The notes below the pieces were generated by a model. That model was not told the origin of the DNA, searched no databases, and saw nothing but the letters and a program-made list of their open reading frames with translations. Both the position numbers and the translations under genes were made by a program. Positions 19,371-30,793 of a DNA stretch of 64,000 bases are shown piece after piece. The stretch is from Pseudomonas sp. PDM04 (GTDB lineage Bacteria > Pseudomonadota > Gammaproteobacteria > Pseudomonadales > Pseudomonadaceae), in assembly GCF_014851765.1 (NCBI RefSeq), contig NZ_JACVAI010000001.1, forward strand, positions 434,001 through 498,000, read 5' to 3'. How positions within the stretch are numbered: the stretch's first letter is position 1; each line of letters opens with the position of its first letter.

Positions 19371-19471
19371 GTGAGCGTCTCCTGTGATCGATGAGTTTGG
19401 CGGTATTAGTTGAGCAGACCTTCGTGGCGGTTGGGTGTTCGATGTTTCTGCCGCAGGAGCCGGCCGAGTTC

Positions 19472-19534
19472 ATCGCGAGCAGGCTCGTTCCTGGCGGTGA
19501 CAGCGTACGGATGTGGGGCGAGCCCGCTCACGAA
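19472..19534. repeat. Degraded REP pair
   Basis: A left half-element matches the first 16 bases of the standard REP (ATCGCGAGCAGGCTCG) and then diverges. It faces a diverged partner (GGGCGAGCCCGCTCACGAAA) near 19515-19534. It lies between ybaB and the CurA-like gene. Confidence 0.6.
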
Positions 19535-19574
19535 AGCGCTGTCACTGTCAGCCGTTCGCCCACAGGTAAAAACA

Positions 19575-19603
19575 AAAATGCCAGGCATAATGCCTGGCAT
19601 TTT
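19575..19603 (-). terminator. Intrinsic terminator of the dnaX-ybaB operon
   Basis: Perfect inverted repeat AAAATGCCAGGCAT / ATGCCTGGCATTTT with a one-base centre. On the minus strand it is followed by a T-rich tract, 31 bases after the ybaB stop. It separates ybaB from the downstream reductase gene. Confidence 0.88.
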
Positions 19604-19633
19604 CTTGTCGCTCATCCAATGCGCCTCGGCGAA

Positions 19634-19972
19634 TCAGAACGGCAGTTTCATGCCCGGTGGCAATTGCATGCCAGCGGTCATGCTGCCCATTTTTTCCTGG
19701 CTGTTGGCCTCGATCTTGCGCACGGCGTCGTTGACGGCGGCAGCGACAACCGCTTCCAGCATCTCCTTGTCATCTTCGCTCAGGCCTTCGACCAGGCTCG
19801 GGTCGATGCTCACGCTCTTCACGTCGTGACGACCGGTCATCACCACGGTGACCATATCGCCACCGGCTTTACCGGTGACTTCGGCGTTGGCCAGTTCTTC
19901 CTGCATCTTGGCCATTTTTTCCTGCATCTGCTGCGCCTGCTTCATCAGGCCGGCCATGCCACCTTTCATCAT
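19634..19972 (-). CDS. ybaB: Nucleoid-associated protein, YbaB/EbfC family
   Basis: Small DNA-binding protein of 112 residues starting [20 protein letters not shown] with the long amphipathic helix of the family. An upstream in-frame start (20029) reads into the dnaX-ybaB spacer and is rejected. It follows dnaX by 66 bases, the usual operon partner. Confidence 0.95.
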   Translation of the reverse strand: MMKGGMAGLMKQAQQMQEKMAKMQEELANAEVTGKAGGDMVTVVMTGRHDVKSVSIDPSLVEGLSEDDKEMLEAVVAAAVNDAVRKIEANSQEKMGSMTAGMQLPPGMKLPF

Positions 19973-20038
19973 GGTAATCACCTCAAATGTACTTGGATAA
20001 AAACGGTGCCCGACCACCCGGCCGAACACCTTCAGTTA

Positions 20039-22132
20039 CTAGCCCTGACTGACCAGGGCTTCGACAGGTTCAATAGTATCGTTACGGATCACCGCGCCGA
20101 ACTGCGCCATCATCTGCTGGATGAACGGATCACCGTGGATCGACTCCTCGGCCTCGCGCTGACGATCGGCACGACGTCGGGACGCCGCCTGGGCCGGGGT
20201 CTCCTGTTCGGGTTTGATCAGCTCCATGTTCAGGGTCAGCGTGCGACCGTGGAACTGGTTCAAGGCATCGTTGAGACGGCGTTGCTGGGTCGCATTGAAC
20301 AGCGCGCTGTGGGCCGGATCGAGGTGCAGCAGCCAATTGTCGCCATCGATGGCGATCAGCGTGCAGTTGGCGGCGATGCTGCCGGTCATGCCGGAAATCG
20401 GCAGTTTCGGGAACAGCTCCAGCCACTGCAGGGCCAGCCCCGTGGCGGGCATCGCCGCCGGTTCGGGCTCAGGCTCGGGTGCCGGCTCGGCTGTGTGCTC
20501 GCTGGCCAGGTCGTCGAGGTAGCTGTAGGCCGAGTCCATGTCCGGCTCGATGTAGTCCTCGTCCAGCGGCGGCTCATCATCGAGGTCAAAGCCCGGTGTC
20601 GCGGCGTCCACTTCAGCGGCTGTCGGTTCGGCAATCGTCGCAGCAGGCGGCTCGGCAGCATCCGGGACGACGCTGTCCGGGGTCGACGACAGGACCGGCG
20701 GCAATTCGGGTTGTTCAGCGATGGTTTCCAGAACCGGCTCGACCGCAGGCTGCTGGACGACTTCGGGCTCTACCGGGTCGTTCCACGGCAGGTCGACGAC
20801 TTCCTCGACCGCGACAGGCTCAGGCTCGGCAACCGGCTCGGGCGCAGCCACCGGCGCAACCGGGACCGGGACCGGGACCGGCTCAAGTTTCGGGGCAGGA
20901 ACGGCTGGGACCACCGAGGCCGACGGTGCAACTGCCGCAGCCACTACCGGCGCAACCACGGGCGCGGCAGCCACTGACTTGGCGGAATCAACTGTGGCCT
21001 GGCTGATCCCCACTGGCTTTAGCGGCTGCCTCGGCGCGTCCTCGGTATCGGCAGGCCGGAACGCCAGCATGCGCAGCAGGACCATTTCAAAACCGCCACG
21101 CGGATCCGGTGCCAGCGGCAGGTCGCGGCGACCGATCAAGCCCATCTGGTAGTAGAACTGAACGTCTTCGGCCGGCAGGGCCTGGGCCAGCGCCAGCACC
21201 CGGTCGCGGTCGCCATGGCCGTTGTCGACGCCCTCGGGCAAGGCCTGGGCGATGGCGACACGGTGCAGCACGTTGAGTATTTCCGAGAGCACACCGTTCC
21301 AGTCCGGGCCTTGTTCGGCCAGGTGGCGCACGCCCTCGAGCAGCGCCTTGGCGTCGCCCTCGATCAGCGCATGCAATACGTCGTAGACCTGGCCATGATC
21401 GAGCGTGCCGAGCATGGCCCGCACGTCGGCGGCCATGACCTTGCCTTCACCGAAGGCAATCGCCTGGTCGGTCAGGCTCATGGCGTCGCGCATCGAACCG
21501 TCGGCGGCACGACCGAGCAGCCACAGCGCATCGTCTTCGAACGGTACGTTCTCCACGCCCAGCACATGGGTCAGGTGCTCGACCACGCGTTCCGGGGTCA
21601 TGTTCTTCAGGGAGAACTGCAAGCAGCGCGACAAAATCGTTGCAGGAAGTTTCTGCGGGTCGGTGGTCGCCAGGATGAACTTGACGTAGGGCGGCGGCTC
21701 TTCGAGGGTTTTCAGCAGCGCATTGAAGGAATGGCTGGACAGCATGTGCACTTCGTCGATCAGGTAGACCTTGAAGCGCCCGCGGCTCGGCGCGTACTGC
21801 ACGTTATCCAGCAGTTCGCGGGTGTCCTCGACCTTGGTGCGGCTCGCGGCGTCGATCTCGATCAGGTCGACGAAGCGCCCTTCGTCGATCTCCCGGCAAA
21901 CCGAGCACTCGCCACACGGGCTGGAAGTGATACCGGTTTCACAGTTCAGGCACTTGGCGATAATCCGCGCAATGGTGGTCTTGCCGACCCCGCGCGTGCC
22001 GGTGAAGAGGTAGGCGTGGTGCAGCCGCTGGCTGTCCAAGGCATTGATCAGAGCCTTGAGCACATGGGTCTGGCCGACCATTTCGCGGAACGAGCGCGGA
22101 CGCCATTTACGTGCAAGAACCTGATAACTCAT
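20039..22132 (-). CDS. dnaX: DNA polymerase III subunits tau/gamma
   Basis: Clamp-loader ATPase of 697 residues. The N-terminal AAA+ part shows Walker A GTRGVGKTT, a zinc module (CETGITSSPCGECSVC) and DEVHML. A long Ala/Pro/Val/Glu-rich linker follows, with repeated PVPVPV and PEPEPE, and then the C-terminal tau domain that binds polymerase and DnaB. MSYQVLARKWRPRSF at 22132 is the family start; the frame stays open about 240 residues further upstream without similarity. I saw no A AAA AAG slippery heptamer, so a separate gamma product is not obvious. Confidence 0.97.
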   Translation of the reverse strand: MSYQVLARKWRPRSFREMVGQTHVLKALINALDSQRLHHAYLFTGTRGVGKTTIARIIAKCLNCETGITSSPCGECSVCREIDEGRFVDLIEIDAASRTKVEDTRELLDNVQYAPSRGRFKVYLIDEVHMLSSHSFNALLKTLEEPPPYVKFILATTDPQKLPATILSRCLQFSLKNMTPERVVEHLTHVLGVENVPFEDDALWLLGRAADGSMRDAMSLTDQAIAFGEGKVMAADVRAMLGTLDHGQVYDVLHALIEGDAKALLEGVRHLAEQGPDWNGVLSEILNVLHRVAIAQALPEGVDNGHGDRDRVLALAQALPAEDVQFYYQMGLIGRRDLPLAPDPRGGFEMVLLRMLAFRPADTEDAPRQPLKPVGISQATVDSAKSVAAAPVVAPVVAAAVAPSASVVPAVPAPKLEPVPVPVPVAPVAAPEPVAEPEPVAVEEVVDLPWNDPVEPEVVQQPAVEPVLETIAEQPELPPVLSSTPDSVVPDAAEPPAATIAEPTAAEVDAATPGFDLDDEPPLDEDYIEPDMDSAYSYLDDLASEHTAEPAPEPEPEPAAMPATGLALQWLELFPKLPISGMTGSIAANCTLIAIDGDNWLLHLDPAHSALFNATQQRRLNDALNQFHGRTLTLNMELIKPEQETPAQAASRRRADRQREAEESIHGDPFIQQMMAQFGAVIRNDTIEPVEALVSQG

Positions 22133-22276
22133 CGAAAACCGTCGCAACCAAGGAACAGAAGCGGCTAATGCTAGCGGAGCAAGGCCAAAATTGCATCCGG
22201 CATGCTCGTCTAATCTGGCTAAGATGCACTCTTTGGGGCTTTTATCGGCTTGGGTTTCATCAGTACCGGAGCGTCT

Positions 22277-23023
22277 ATGCGGCTGGCCTTGGGGGCACTG
22301 CTGTTGATCAGTCTGAGTAGCGCCGCCACAGAGGCGCCGTTGCGCTTCGTGGTGCCCGACAGCTGGTCCATGCCGATGGTGCAACTGGAACGCGGCCAGC
22401 CGACCCAGGGCATCCTGTATGACGCGATGCTCAGCCTCGCCACCCAGGTCGGCCTGCCAGCCGAGTTTCACGTGCTGCCCAGGGCGCGGGTGCAAGGCGC
22501 GATGGAGCGTGGTGAGGTCGATGTGCGCTGTTATGCCGCGCAGACCTGGCTGCCCAACCAGTCCGGCGACTATATCTGGAGCATCCCGCTGTGGACCCAA
22601 CCGGACGTGCTGGTCAGCCGGCAGGAGCCGCCGGGTGTCGTGGTCCCGGAAAACCTGCCCCACCAGACCATCGGCACGGTGCTGGGTTACAGCTACCCGA
22701 CCCTGCAGCCGTTGTTCGACAGCGGCCACCTGCTGCGCGAAGACGCGCGCAGCCAGGATCAAACCCTGGAAAAGCTGCTGGCCGGGCGCTATCGCTACGC
22801 CGTGACCAACCAGTGGACGCTGGACTGGTTCAATCAACGGCAACAAGCCGAACGGCAACTGCAAGGCGTGGCGGTGTTGCAGGAGCAGAGTGTTGGCTGC
22901 TTCGTGCGCAACGACCCGGGCGTACCGGTGCAGCGCATCCTGCGTACCCTGCTGAGGATGAAGATGTCCGGGGAGATCGACGACATCATCCGGCTGTATG
23001 TCGGTAAAGCGGAAGCCCCCTAG
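22277..23023 (+). CDS. Periplasmic substrate-binding protein (SBP_bac_3-like)
   Basis: Predicted secreted protein of 248 residues with a signal peptide (MRLALGALLLISLSSAATEA) and a type 3 bacterial solute-binding fold (LPRARVQGAMERGEVDVRCYAA, GTVLGYSYPTL). No permease or ATPase genes are nearby, so it may serve a distant transporter or a sensor. GGAG is 5 bases before ATG 22277. It is divergent from dnaX and its stop overlaps that of the convergent GGDEF-EAL gene by 4 bases. Confidence 0.85.
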   Translation: MRLALGALLLISLSSAATEAPLRFVVPDSWSMPMVQLERGQPTQGILYDAMLSLATQVGLPAEFHVLPRARVQGAMERGEVDVRCYAAQTWLPNQSGDYIWSIPLWTQPDVLVSRQEPPGVVVPENLPHQTIGTVLGYSYPTLQPLFDSGHLLREDARSQDQTLEKLLAGRYRYAVTNQWTLDWFNQRQQAERQLQGVAVLQEQSVGCFVRNDPGVPVQRILRTLLRMKMSGEIDDIIRLYVGKAEAP

Positions 23024-24732
23024 CCATCCGTTTTACCGGTTGACCTCGGCAACTGCCATTGCGGCGGCACCACGAAGCGTTCGACCCAGCCAGGCACGTC
23101 AGCCGCCGACATGGGGTGGGCGATGAAATAGCCCTGGGCGACATCGCACCCCAATTGCAACAGCAGCTCACCGTGCTCGATGCTCTCCAGCCCCTCGGCA
23201 ATCACCTGCCGGCCAAACGCCCGGGCCAGGCCAATCACCGCCGTCGTCAAGGCCAGGTCGTCATGGTCGTGCAGAATGTCGCGAATGAACGACCTGTCGA
23301 TCTTGATCGTCTGCGTGCGCAGGCGCTTGAGGTAGCTCAGCGACGAATAACCGGTGCCGAAGTCGCCCAGTGAAAACCGCACCCCGAGCGCCTGACAGGC
23401 TTGCAGGCAAGCGCTGACGTGCTGGATGTTTTCGATGGCCACCGATTCGACGATTTCCAGGTCCAGCCTCTGCGGCGCTACCTGCGCATGCCTTGCGAGC
23501 AACTGCCCGAGGCGCTCGACGAAATCCGCGCGCTGGAAGTGTCGGGCGGCAATGTTGACGCTGATCGGCCACTGTTTGCCGGCGGCTTGCCAGCGGTCCA
23601 ACTGCAGCAGCACCTGATCGATCACCCACTCGCCGATGTCGATGATCAGGTCCGTCTCCTGCACCAGCGGCAAGAATTCCCGGGCCCGGACCGTACCGTT
23701 TTGCGGGTGCTCCCAGCGCAGCAGCGCCTCGAAGCCTACGACTTCGCCGCTGCGCATATGGACTTTGGGCTGGTAATACAAATGCAGCTCACCGGCGAGC
23801 AACGCCTGGCGCACCCGCTCGACGGTCTGGTGCGTCGCCTTGACCTCCTGGTCGCGACCGACATCGAACAAATGAAAGCGATTGCGCCCGCTCTGCTTGG
23901 CCACGTACATCGCCTGATCGGCATGGCGCAGCAAGGTTTCGGCATCCTCGTTGTCGTGTGGGAACAGCGTGACGCCGATGCTGGCGCAGACCGTCAGCAC
24001 CTTGTCCTGCAGCGCATAGGGCGCGGACAGGGCACCCAGGACACGATTCAGTGCGGCGCGCAGTTCCGGCAGATCGCGCACATAACGCAACACCAGCACG
24101 AACTCGTCACCCGCCAGCCGCGCCACCACATCTTCGCCGCGAACGATGTCACGCAGACGCCTGGCCACCTCGACCAGCAACAGGTCGCCACTGGCATGCC
24201 CGTAGCCATCGTTGACGGCCTTGAAGCCGTCGAGGTCAAGCATGCAAACGGCCAGCGGGATATTTTCCTGACGGGAGAACGCCAGCGCCTGATCAAGCAG
24301 ATCCGAGAGAAAGGCGCGATTGGGCAGCCCGGTCAGCACGTCATGGCCGACCCGCCACTGCAGGGAATGCAGCAGCTGGCGCTTTTCACTGATATCGAAA
24401 CGAATCGCCAGGTACCGGTGAATCCGTCCCGTAACGTCGTCCAGAACCGGCACCAGGGTGCTCTCGACCCAGAACAGGCTGCCATCCTTGGCGCGATTAC
24501 AGATTTCCCCCTTCCAGACATTACCCAACGCAATGGTGCGCCACATGCCCAGGAAGAATTCGGCCGGGTGAAAACCCGAGTTGAGCACACGATGATTTTG
24601 CCCGAGCAGTTCATCGCGGCTGTAGCCGGACAAGGCGCAGAACTGATCGTTGACGTAAGTGATTCTGCCGGTCAGATCGGTTTCGGAAAAAATCGCGGCG
24701 GCATCCACGGCCCTGCGGTATTTCTCATCCAT
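23020..24732 (-). CDS. PAS-GGDEF-EAL cyclic-di-GMP protein with altered EAL site
   Basis: Soluble sensor protein of 570 residues: a PAS domain (about 10-118), a GGDEF domain (about 125-290; active-site AGDEF at 207-211, inhibitory RxxD at 198-201) and an EAL domain (about 300-560). EAL Glu 335, the SVN motif, LEIVES, Lys 477 and AEGLE are present, but the usual DDFGTG is GDFGTG (Gly 456, Asp 457), so one metal-binding Asp is lost. Cyclase activity is plausible and phosphodiesterase activity is doubtful. The ATG has an in-frame stop just upstream and only a weak ribosome site. Confidence 0.93.
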   Translation of the reverse strand: MDEKYRRAVDAAAIFSETDLTGRITYVNDQFCALSGYSRDELLGQNHRVLNSGFHPAEFFLGMWRTIALGNVWKGEICNRAKDGSLFWVESTLVPVLDDVTGRIHRYLAIRFDISEKRQLLHSLQWRVGHDVLTGLPNRAFLSDLLDQALAFSRQENIPLAVCMLDLDGFKAVNDGYGHASGDLLLVEVARRLRDIVRGEDVVARLAGDEFVLVLRYVRDLPELRAALNRVLGALSAPYALQDKVLTVCASIGVTLFPHDNEDAETLLRHADQAMYVAKQSGRNRFHLFDVGRDQEVKATHQTVERVRQALLAGELHLYYQPKVHMRSGEVVGFEALLRWEHPQNGTVRAREFLPLVQETDLIIDIGEWVIDQVLLQLDRWQAAGKQWPISVNIAARHFQRADFVERLGQLLARHAQVAPQRLDLEIVESVAIENIQHVSACLQACQALGVRFSLGDFGTGYSSLSYLKRLRTQTIKIDRSFIRDILHDHDDLALTTAVIGLARAFGRQVIAEGLESIEHGELLLQLGCDVAQGYFIAHPMSAADVPGWVERFVVPPQWQLPRSTGKTDG

Positions 24733-25150
24733 GAGTCAGGCTCACTGCCGACAGCGGCGATTCCGCTCGACCAGCGCACAATGGCCGGTAGAGGTGAGTT
24801 GAATCCTGTTGCGCAGCGCCACGTGATCACTCCATGAACAGCAATTGATGGCCCATTGGCAGCCGAAGATCCACTAGTCTCAAAGACCCGGACATCCGGC
24901 GACAACAGCCATTTCGGTAACTTTTTGCAAGGCTTCAAGGCAACTTGAGTCCACCGCATGCCTGTGGGAAGGAGCGCGCTTCTTGCCCTGCGCCACCAGG
25001 CCAACTTCAGAGAACCGGACACCCAATATCCCCTTGGGAGCGCCGATTCTACGAAACACATCACATTTTGCAAAGCAAGGTGATGAATCGCGCGGTTGCC
25101 TAATGCGAAAATCTATCGTTAAGTTCTTGATTCTAAATGGGAATTGAGCG
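24733..25150. other. Gene-free divergent promoter region
   Basis: About 420 bases between the GGDEF-EAL gene (minus) and the XRE regulator (plus). The open frames here have poor codon usage and no similarity I recognise. No REP or strong hairpin is seen. It presumably holds both promoters. Confidence 0.5.
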
Positions 25151-25465
25151 ATGCAAATTTTAAGTTTGGGTTCAGCCATTCGCCGTCACCGCAAGGTCGC
25201 GGGGCTTACTCAGGCTGAACTCGGCGAAAGGACCGGTTTTGACCCCAAAACCATCAGCCGCTTCGAAACCGGCACCTACACGCCAAGCGTGGAAGCTCTG
25301 TTCCTGCTTGCCAATGTGCTGGGGGTCAAGCTCAAGGTTTTTTTCACCGACCTGGATGACGAAGACGAACAACGGGCCTACCTGTTCTCCGTCATCCATA
25401 AAGCACCCCCGAAGGACCTCGGCAAACTGATCGCCGCAGTTGACCAGGCCCTGTCCAAGTCATAG
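25151..25465 (+). CDS. XRE-family helix-turn-helix regulator
   Basis: DNA-binding protein of 104 residues. Residues 7-65 form a Cro/C1-type helix-turn-helix (AIRRHRKVAGLTQAELGERTGFDPKTISRFETG). The C-terminal tail is short with no sensor or peptidase domain, and no toxin gene is adjacent. It has its own terminator, so it is monocistronic. Target genes are unknown. Confidence 0.9.
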   Translation: MQILSLGSAIRRHRKVAGLTQAELGERTGFDPKTISRFETGTYTPSVEALFLLANVLGVKLKVFFTDLDDEDEQRAYLFSVIHKAPPKDLGKLIAAVDQALSKS

Positions 25466-25480
25466 TCGCAGACATGAAAA

Positions 25481-25522
25481 AAGGAGGCCGACCTGTCGAA
25501 TCAGGTCGGCCTCCTTTTTTAT
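25481..25522 (+). terminator. Intrinsic terminator after the XRE gene
   Basis: Perfect 15-bp stem AAGGAGGCCGACCTG / CAGGTCGGCCTCCTT with a 6-base loop and flanking A and T runs. It could work in both directions and may also stop transcription from ffs. Confidence 0.92.
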
Positions 25523-25643
25523 GCGCCGCTTTTCAGATCGCAAACGACAAAATCCGCCTGTGGAAACGATCCAGGGCAGAGCAAAAACGGTGTCGGGAAT
25601 GAGGAGGAACGCGAGAGAGGGCTCGCGGGGCGTTATGGAGGCA

Positions 25644-25747
25644 ACCCCACCAGCCACACCCCGGCACACAATGTTCCCGCTGTGGCTGCTGCCTTCCGGC
25701 TCTGACCAGGTTCACGGGTAATCGTTGCGGGGGGACCGATGGGGTCA
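25644..25747 (-). ncRNA. ffs: Signal recognition particle 4.5S RNA
   Basis: The minus strand contains the conserved SRP domain IV hairpin core GAGCCGGAAGGCAGCAGCC with the GGAA tetraloop region. Flanking arms are complementary: GACCCCAUC at the 5' side pairs with GGUGGGGUU at the 3' side, closing one long hairpin as in bacterial small SRP RNA. The ends are estimated from the stem and may be off by several bases. Confidence 0.93.
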
Positions 25748-25864
25748 CCATAACGACGCCCGCCTGACGGCGAGCCGCGCCATTGTACCTGTCTGCGGCG
25801 AAGTTACAACCGTTCGCTGACATTAAAAAACATGAGTCGCTTCAAGGACATGCAAAAGCGCTCA

Positions 25865-27031
25865 CTACGCGTCCCTGACCACCTCGTCCGCCCTGCCGCC
25901 CTCCTGCTGGATCACCAGGTGGATGAAGTGCAGCTTGGCAATCGCCTCCGGCGGCAGGACGAACGGGTAGAAATCCGGCTGGCCCATGCTGCGCGACAGT
26001 TCGTTGAGCATGCCCGCCAGCTCGATCCACGCGTTGACGAAGGACAGGAACGCGGCGCCGCCCGGATGTTGCGGGTCGTAGAGGGTGCTGGCAGGGAATG
26101 GCTGGTAGTCGAGGTCCATCTCCCGCGCGCTCATGCCGAAACCGAGGGCGGTGTCCACGGCGTCCATCATGTGCAGGTAGTGCGCCCAGGTTTCCGCCCA
26201 GTCTTCCCACGGGTGCATGGTGGCGTAGGCGCTGACGAACCGCTGCTGCCAGTCGGTCGGCGCGCCCTGCTGGTAGTGCCGGTCGAGGGCGTCGGCGTAA
26301 CTCGCGCGCTCGTCACCGAACACGCGGCGAAACGGCTCCAGCCACAGGCTGTCGGCGATCAATCGATCCCAGTAGTAATGACCCACTTCATGGCGAAAAT
26401 GCCCGAGCAGGGTGCGATACGGCTCGTGCATGTGCACCCGGACCTGCTCGCGGTGGGCATCGTCGGCTTCCTGGATGTCGAGGGTGATCAGGCCGTTGGC
26501 GTGGCCGGTGGTCGGCAGGTTGCCTTCGAGGTCGACGCCGATGAAATCGAACGCCAGGCCGCTCTCCTCGTCCACGGTCTTGGGAATCACTGGCAAGCCC
26601 AGGCTGACCAGTTGGGCGATCAGCCGCCGCTTGGCGGTCTCGACCTTGAGCCAGCGCTCGTGGTTTTGCGCAATGGATAAATCGGGAATGGTGCGGTTCA
26701 AACGACAGGCCATGCACAACGCCTCACGATCGCCGGCCGGCAACAGCCAGTTGCAGGCGGCCGGGGAATCAAGGTTGGCGCAGCGGCGAAAGGCGCCCGC
26801 CTCCGGGGCGGCGTCCAGCGTCCAGGTATCGGCCTGCGCGCCTGGCTGCAGGGAGGACAAGCGGCCGCGCTCGGGTTCATAGCCCAGTGCTGCGGAACAC
26901 GCCAGGCACTGGCTGTTGCGAAAGAACAGCGATTGACCGCAGCGGCACTGCCAGATTTTGCTGTTGCGCGAGCTTTCACCCATGAAGGGCGCAGCGATGC
27001 GTGAACTGAGCTGCTCGAAAAAGCGGTACAT
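25865..27031 (-). CDS. Putative zinc-binding metallopeptidase
   Basis: Protein of 388 residues. A zinc-ribbon N-terminus (Cys 29, 31, 42, 45) and a second Cys group (84, 93, 106, 109) precede a domain with the HEXXH motif HEVGHYYWD at 214-218, followed by a Glu-rich stretch (DWAETWAHYLHMMDA) that may give the third zinc ligand. This matches the putative zinc-binding peptidase family found beside miscellaneous genes in pseudomonads; no substrate is established. It has its own leader and is flanked by ffs and a REP cluster. Confidence 0.85.
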   Translation of the reverse strand: MYRFFEQLSSRIAAPFMGESSRNSKIWQCRCGQSLFFRNSQCLACSAALGYEPERGRLSSLQPGAQADTWTLDAAPEAGAFRRCANLDSPAACNWLLPAGDREALCMACRLNRTIPDLSIAQNHERWLKVETAKRRLIAQLVSLGLPVIPKTVDEESGLAFDFIGVDLEGNLPTTGHANGLITLDIQEADDAHREQVRVHMHEPYRTLLGHFRHEVGHYYWDRLIADSLWLEPFRRVFGDERASYADALDRHYQQGAPTDWQQRFVSAYATMHPWEDWAETWAHYLHMMDAVDTALGFGMSAREMDLDYQPFPASTLYDPQHPGGAAFLSFVNAWIELAGMLNELSRSMGQPDFYPFVLPPEAIAKLHFIHLVIQQEGGRADEVVRDA

Positions 27032-27115
27032 GGCGATCTCTCCCTGGGGCTTGCCAAGACTAGATCATGATTGGTTGTGCATCGTTCCCGCTTTTTGCGT
27101 TGTGGCGGACATTGC

Positions 27116-27227
27116 TATCGCGAGCAGGGCTCGCTCCCACATTCGCCTGCTCGCGAAGACGGTGGCAGCTGCGACACCAAAGTGTCTGAAACTGCGCTTT
27201 CGCGAGCAGGGCCTGCCCACAGACTGA
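27116..27227. repeat. REP-derived cluster
   Basis: A REP arm with an inserted G (27116-27140) is followed at once by a partial inverted arm, and a further degraded element lies at 27195-27227. It sits between ligA and the metallopeptidase gene. Confidence 0.7.
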
Positions 27228-27238
27228 ATCGCCAGACC

Positions 27239-29678
<2,440 letters not shown>

Positions 29679-29680
29679 GA

Positions 29681-30535
29681 TCAACGCTTCTGGGTCAGTG
29701 CGCGACGCTCGAACTCGACGATGCGCTGACGGTAATGCTCGATGGTCTGAGCGGTCAGCACGCTGCGCTGGTCGTCCTTCAGTTCGCCGTTGAGCTCCTG
29801 GGACAGTTTGCGCGCCGCCGCCACCATCACGTCAAAGGCCTGCTTCGGATGACGCGGGCCCGGCAGGCCGAGGAAGAAGCTCACGGCCGGGGTGCTGAAG
29901 TGATCGATGTCGTCCAGGTCGAAGACGCCCGGCTTGACCGCATTGGCCATGGAGAACAGCACTTCGCCATTACCGGCCATGCTTTCGTGGCGATGGAAGA
30001 TGTCCATTTCGCCGAAGCGCAGACCGCTTTCGAGGATGTTCTGCAGCAGCGCAGGCCCCTTGAAGCCGGCCGCGTCGCGGCAGATCACGCTGATCACCAG
30101 CACTTCCTCGGCTTGCGGCTGTTCCTTGTCGCCCAACGCCGGCGAGGCCTTGCCGTCATCCGGGAAATCGTCGTCACGGCTGTTGAAGCTCGGGCCGCCA
30201 TCGAGGTCGAGGCTGAGGTTCATGTCGCCCTGGGAGGGTTCACCATGGCTACGCTTGCCGCGCTTGGAACCCGTTTCACGAGGTTCACGGGCGGGCATGC
30301 TGACCGACGGCAGGTCGTGCTCGTCCAGTTGCGGTTCTTTATGGGTGTCCAGAACGCGGGGCGGGCCCAGCAGTTCGGCGTTACCGTCGTCGTCCGGCAA
30401 ATTGGACAGACTTCGATCAAGACGGAATTTCAGTTTTCCCTTGCCGCCGCGCATCCGGCGCCAGCCATCAAAAAGAATACCGGCAATGACAATGATGCCG
30501 ATGACGATCAGCCACTCGCGCAGACCGATTTCCAT
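29681..30535 (-). CDS. zipA: Cell division protein ZipA
   Basis: Inner-membrane FtsZ anchor of 284 residues. An N-terminal helix (about 5-24, [23 protein letters not shown]) precedes a basic then acidic linker and the C-terminal FtsZ-binding domain (from about 140: [33 protein letters not shown]). The smc-zipA-ligA order is the Pseudomonas arrangement. Confidence 0.96.
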   Translation of the reverse strand: MEIGLREWLIVIGIIVIAGILFDGWRRMRGGKGKLKFRLDRSLSNLPDDDGNAELLGPPRVLDTHKEPQLDEHDLPSVSMPAREPRETGSKRGKRSHGEPSQGDMNLSLDLDGGPSFNSRDDDFPDDGKASPALGDKEQPQAEEVLVISVICRDAAGFKGPALLQNILESGLRFGEMDIFHRHESMAGNGEVLFSMANAVKPGVFDLDDIDHFSTPAVSFFLGLPGPRHPKQAFDVMVAAARKLSQELNGELKDDQRSVLTAQTIEHYRQRIVEFERRALTQKR

Positions 30536-30793
30536 GTAATCCCGTGCCTCTATAAAAAATGCTGAAAAATAAGGGGTTTACAACTGGTAAACCGCTTTAA
30601 AACGTGGCGCCAACTCTATGTTCTGACAGGCGTTTTGCCCACGTATACGAAAAATTGACATTAAACTAGCACGACCAAAGACAACTTTACACCGTCTGTC
30701 ACCATGGCTTGCGCGATTATGTCGATTTGCCAGCAAGTCGGAGCATTCAGAAAAGCCCTACGGACCGAAAATACCCCTCCCGCCAACGCCGAC

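Noticed and set aside
20480..20960. Tandem protein-coding repeats (GAPTGTG-like) in plus-strand frames
   Set aside because: They come from the low-complexity Ala/Pro/Val/Glu linker of dnaX, not from a repeat element.
19391..20977. 528-codon plus-strand frame over ybaB and the dnaX 3' part
   Set aside because: His/Gly/Arg-rich composition from the reversed Ala/Pro/Val-rich dnaX linker; no start signal.
22133..22864. Long N-terminal extension of dnaX
   Set aside because: Overlaps the divergent binding-protein gene and lacks similarity; MSYQVLARKWRPRSF is the known start.
25151..25465. XRE protein as the antitoxin of a toxin pair
   Set aside because: No neighbouring toxin gene; a terminator follows at once and ffs lies beyond on the other strand.
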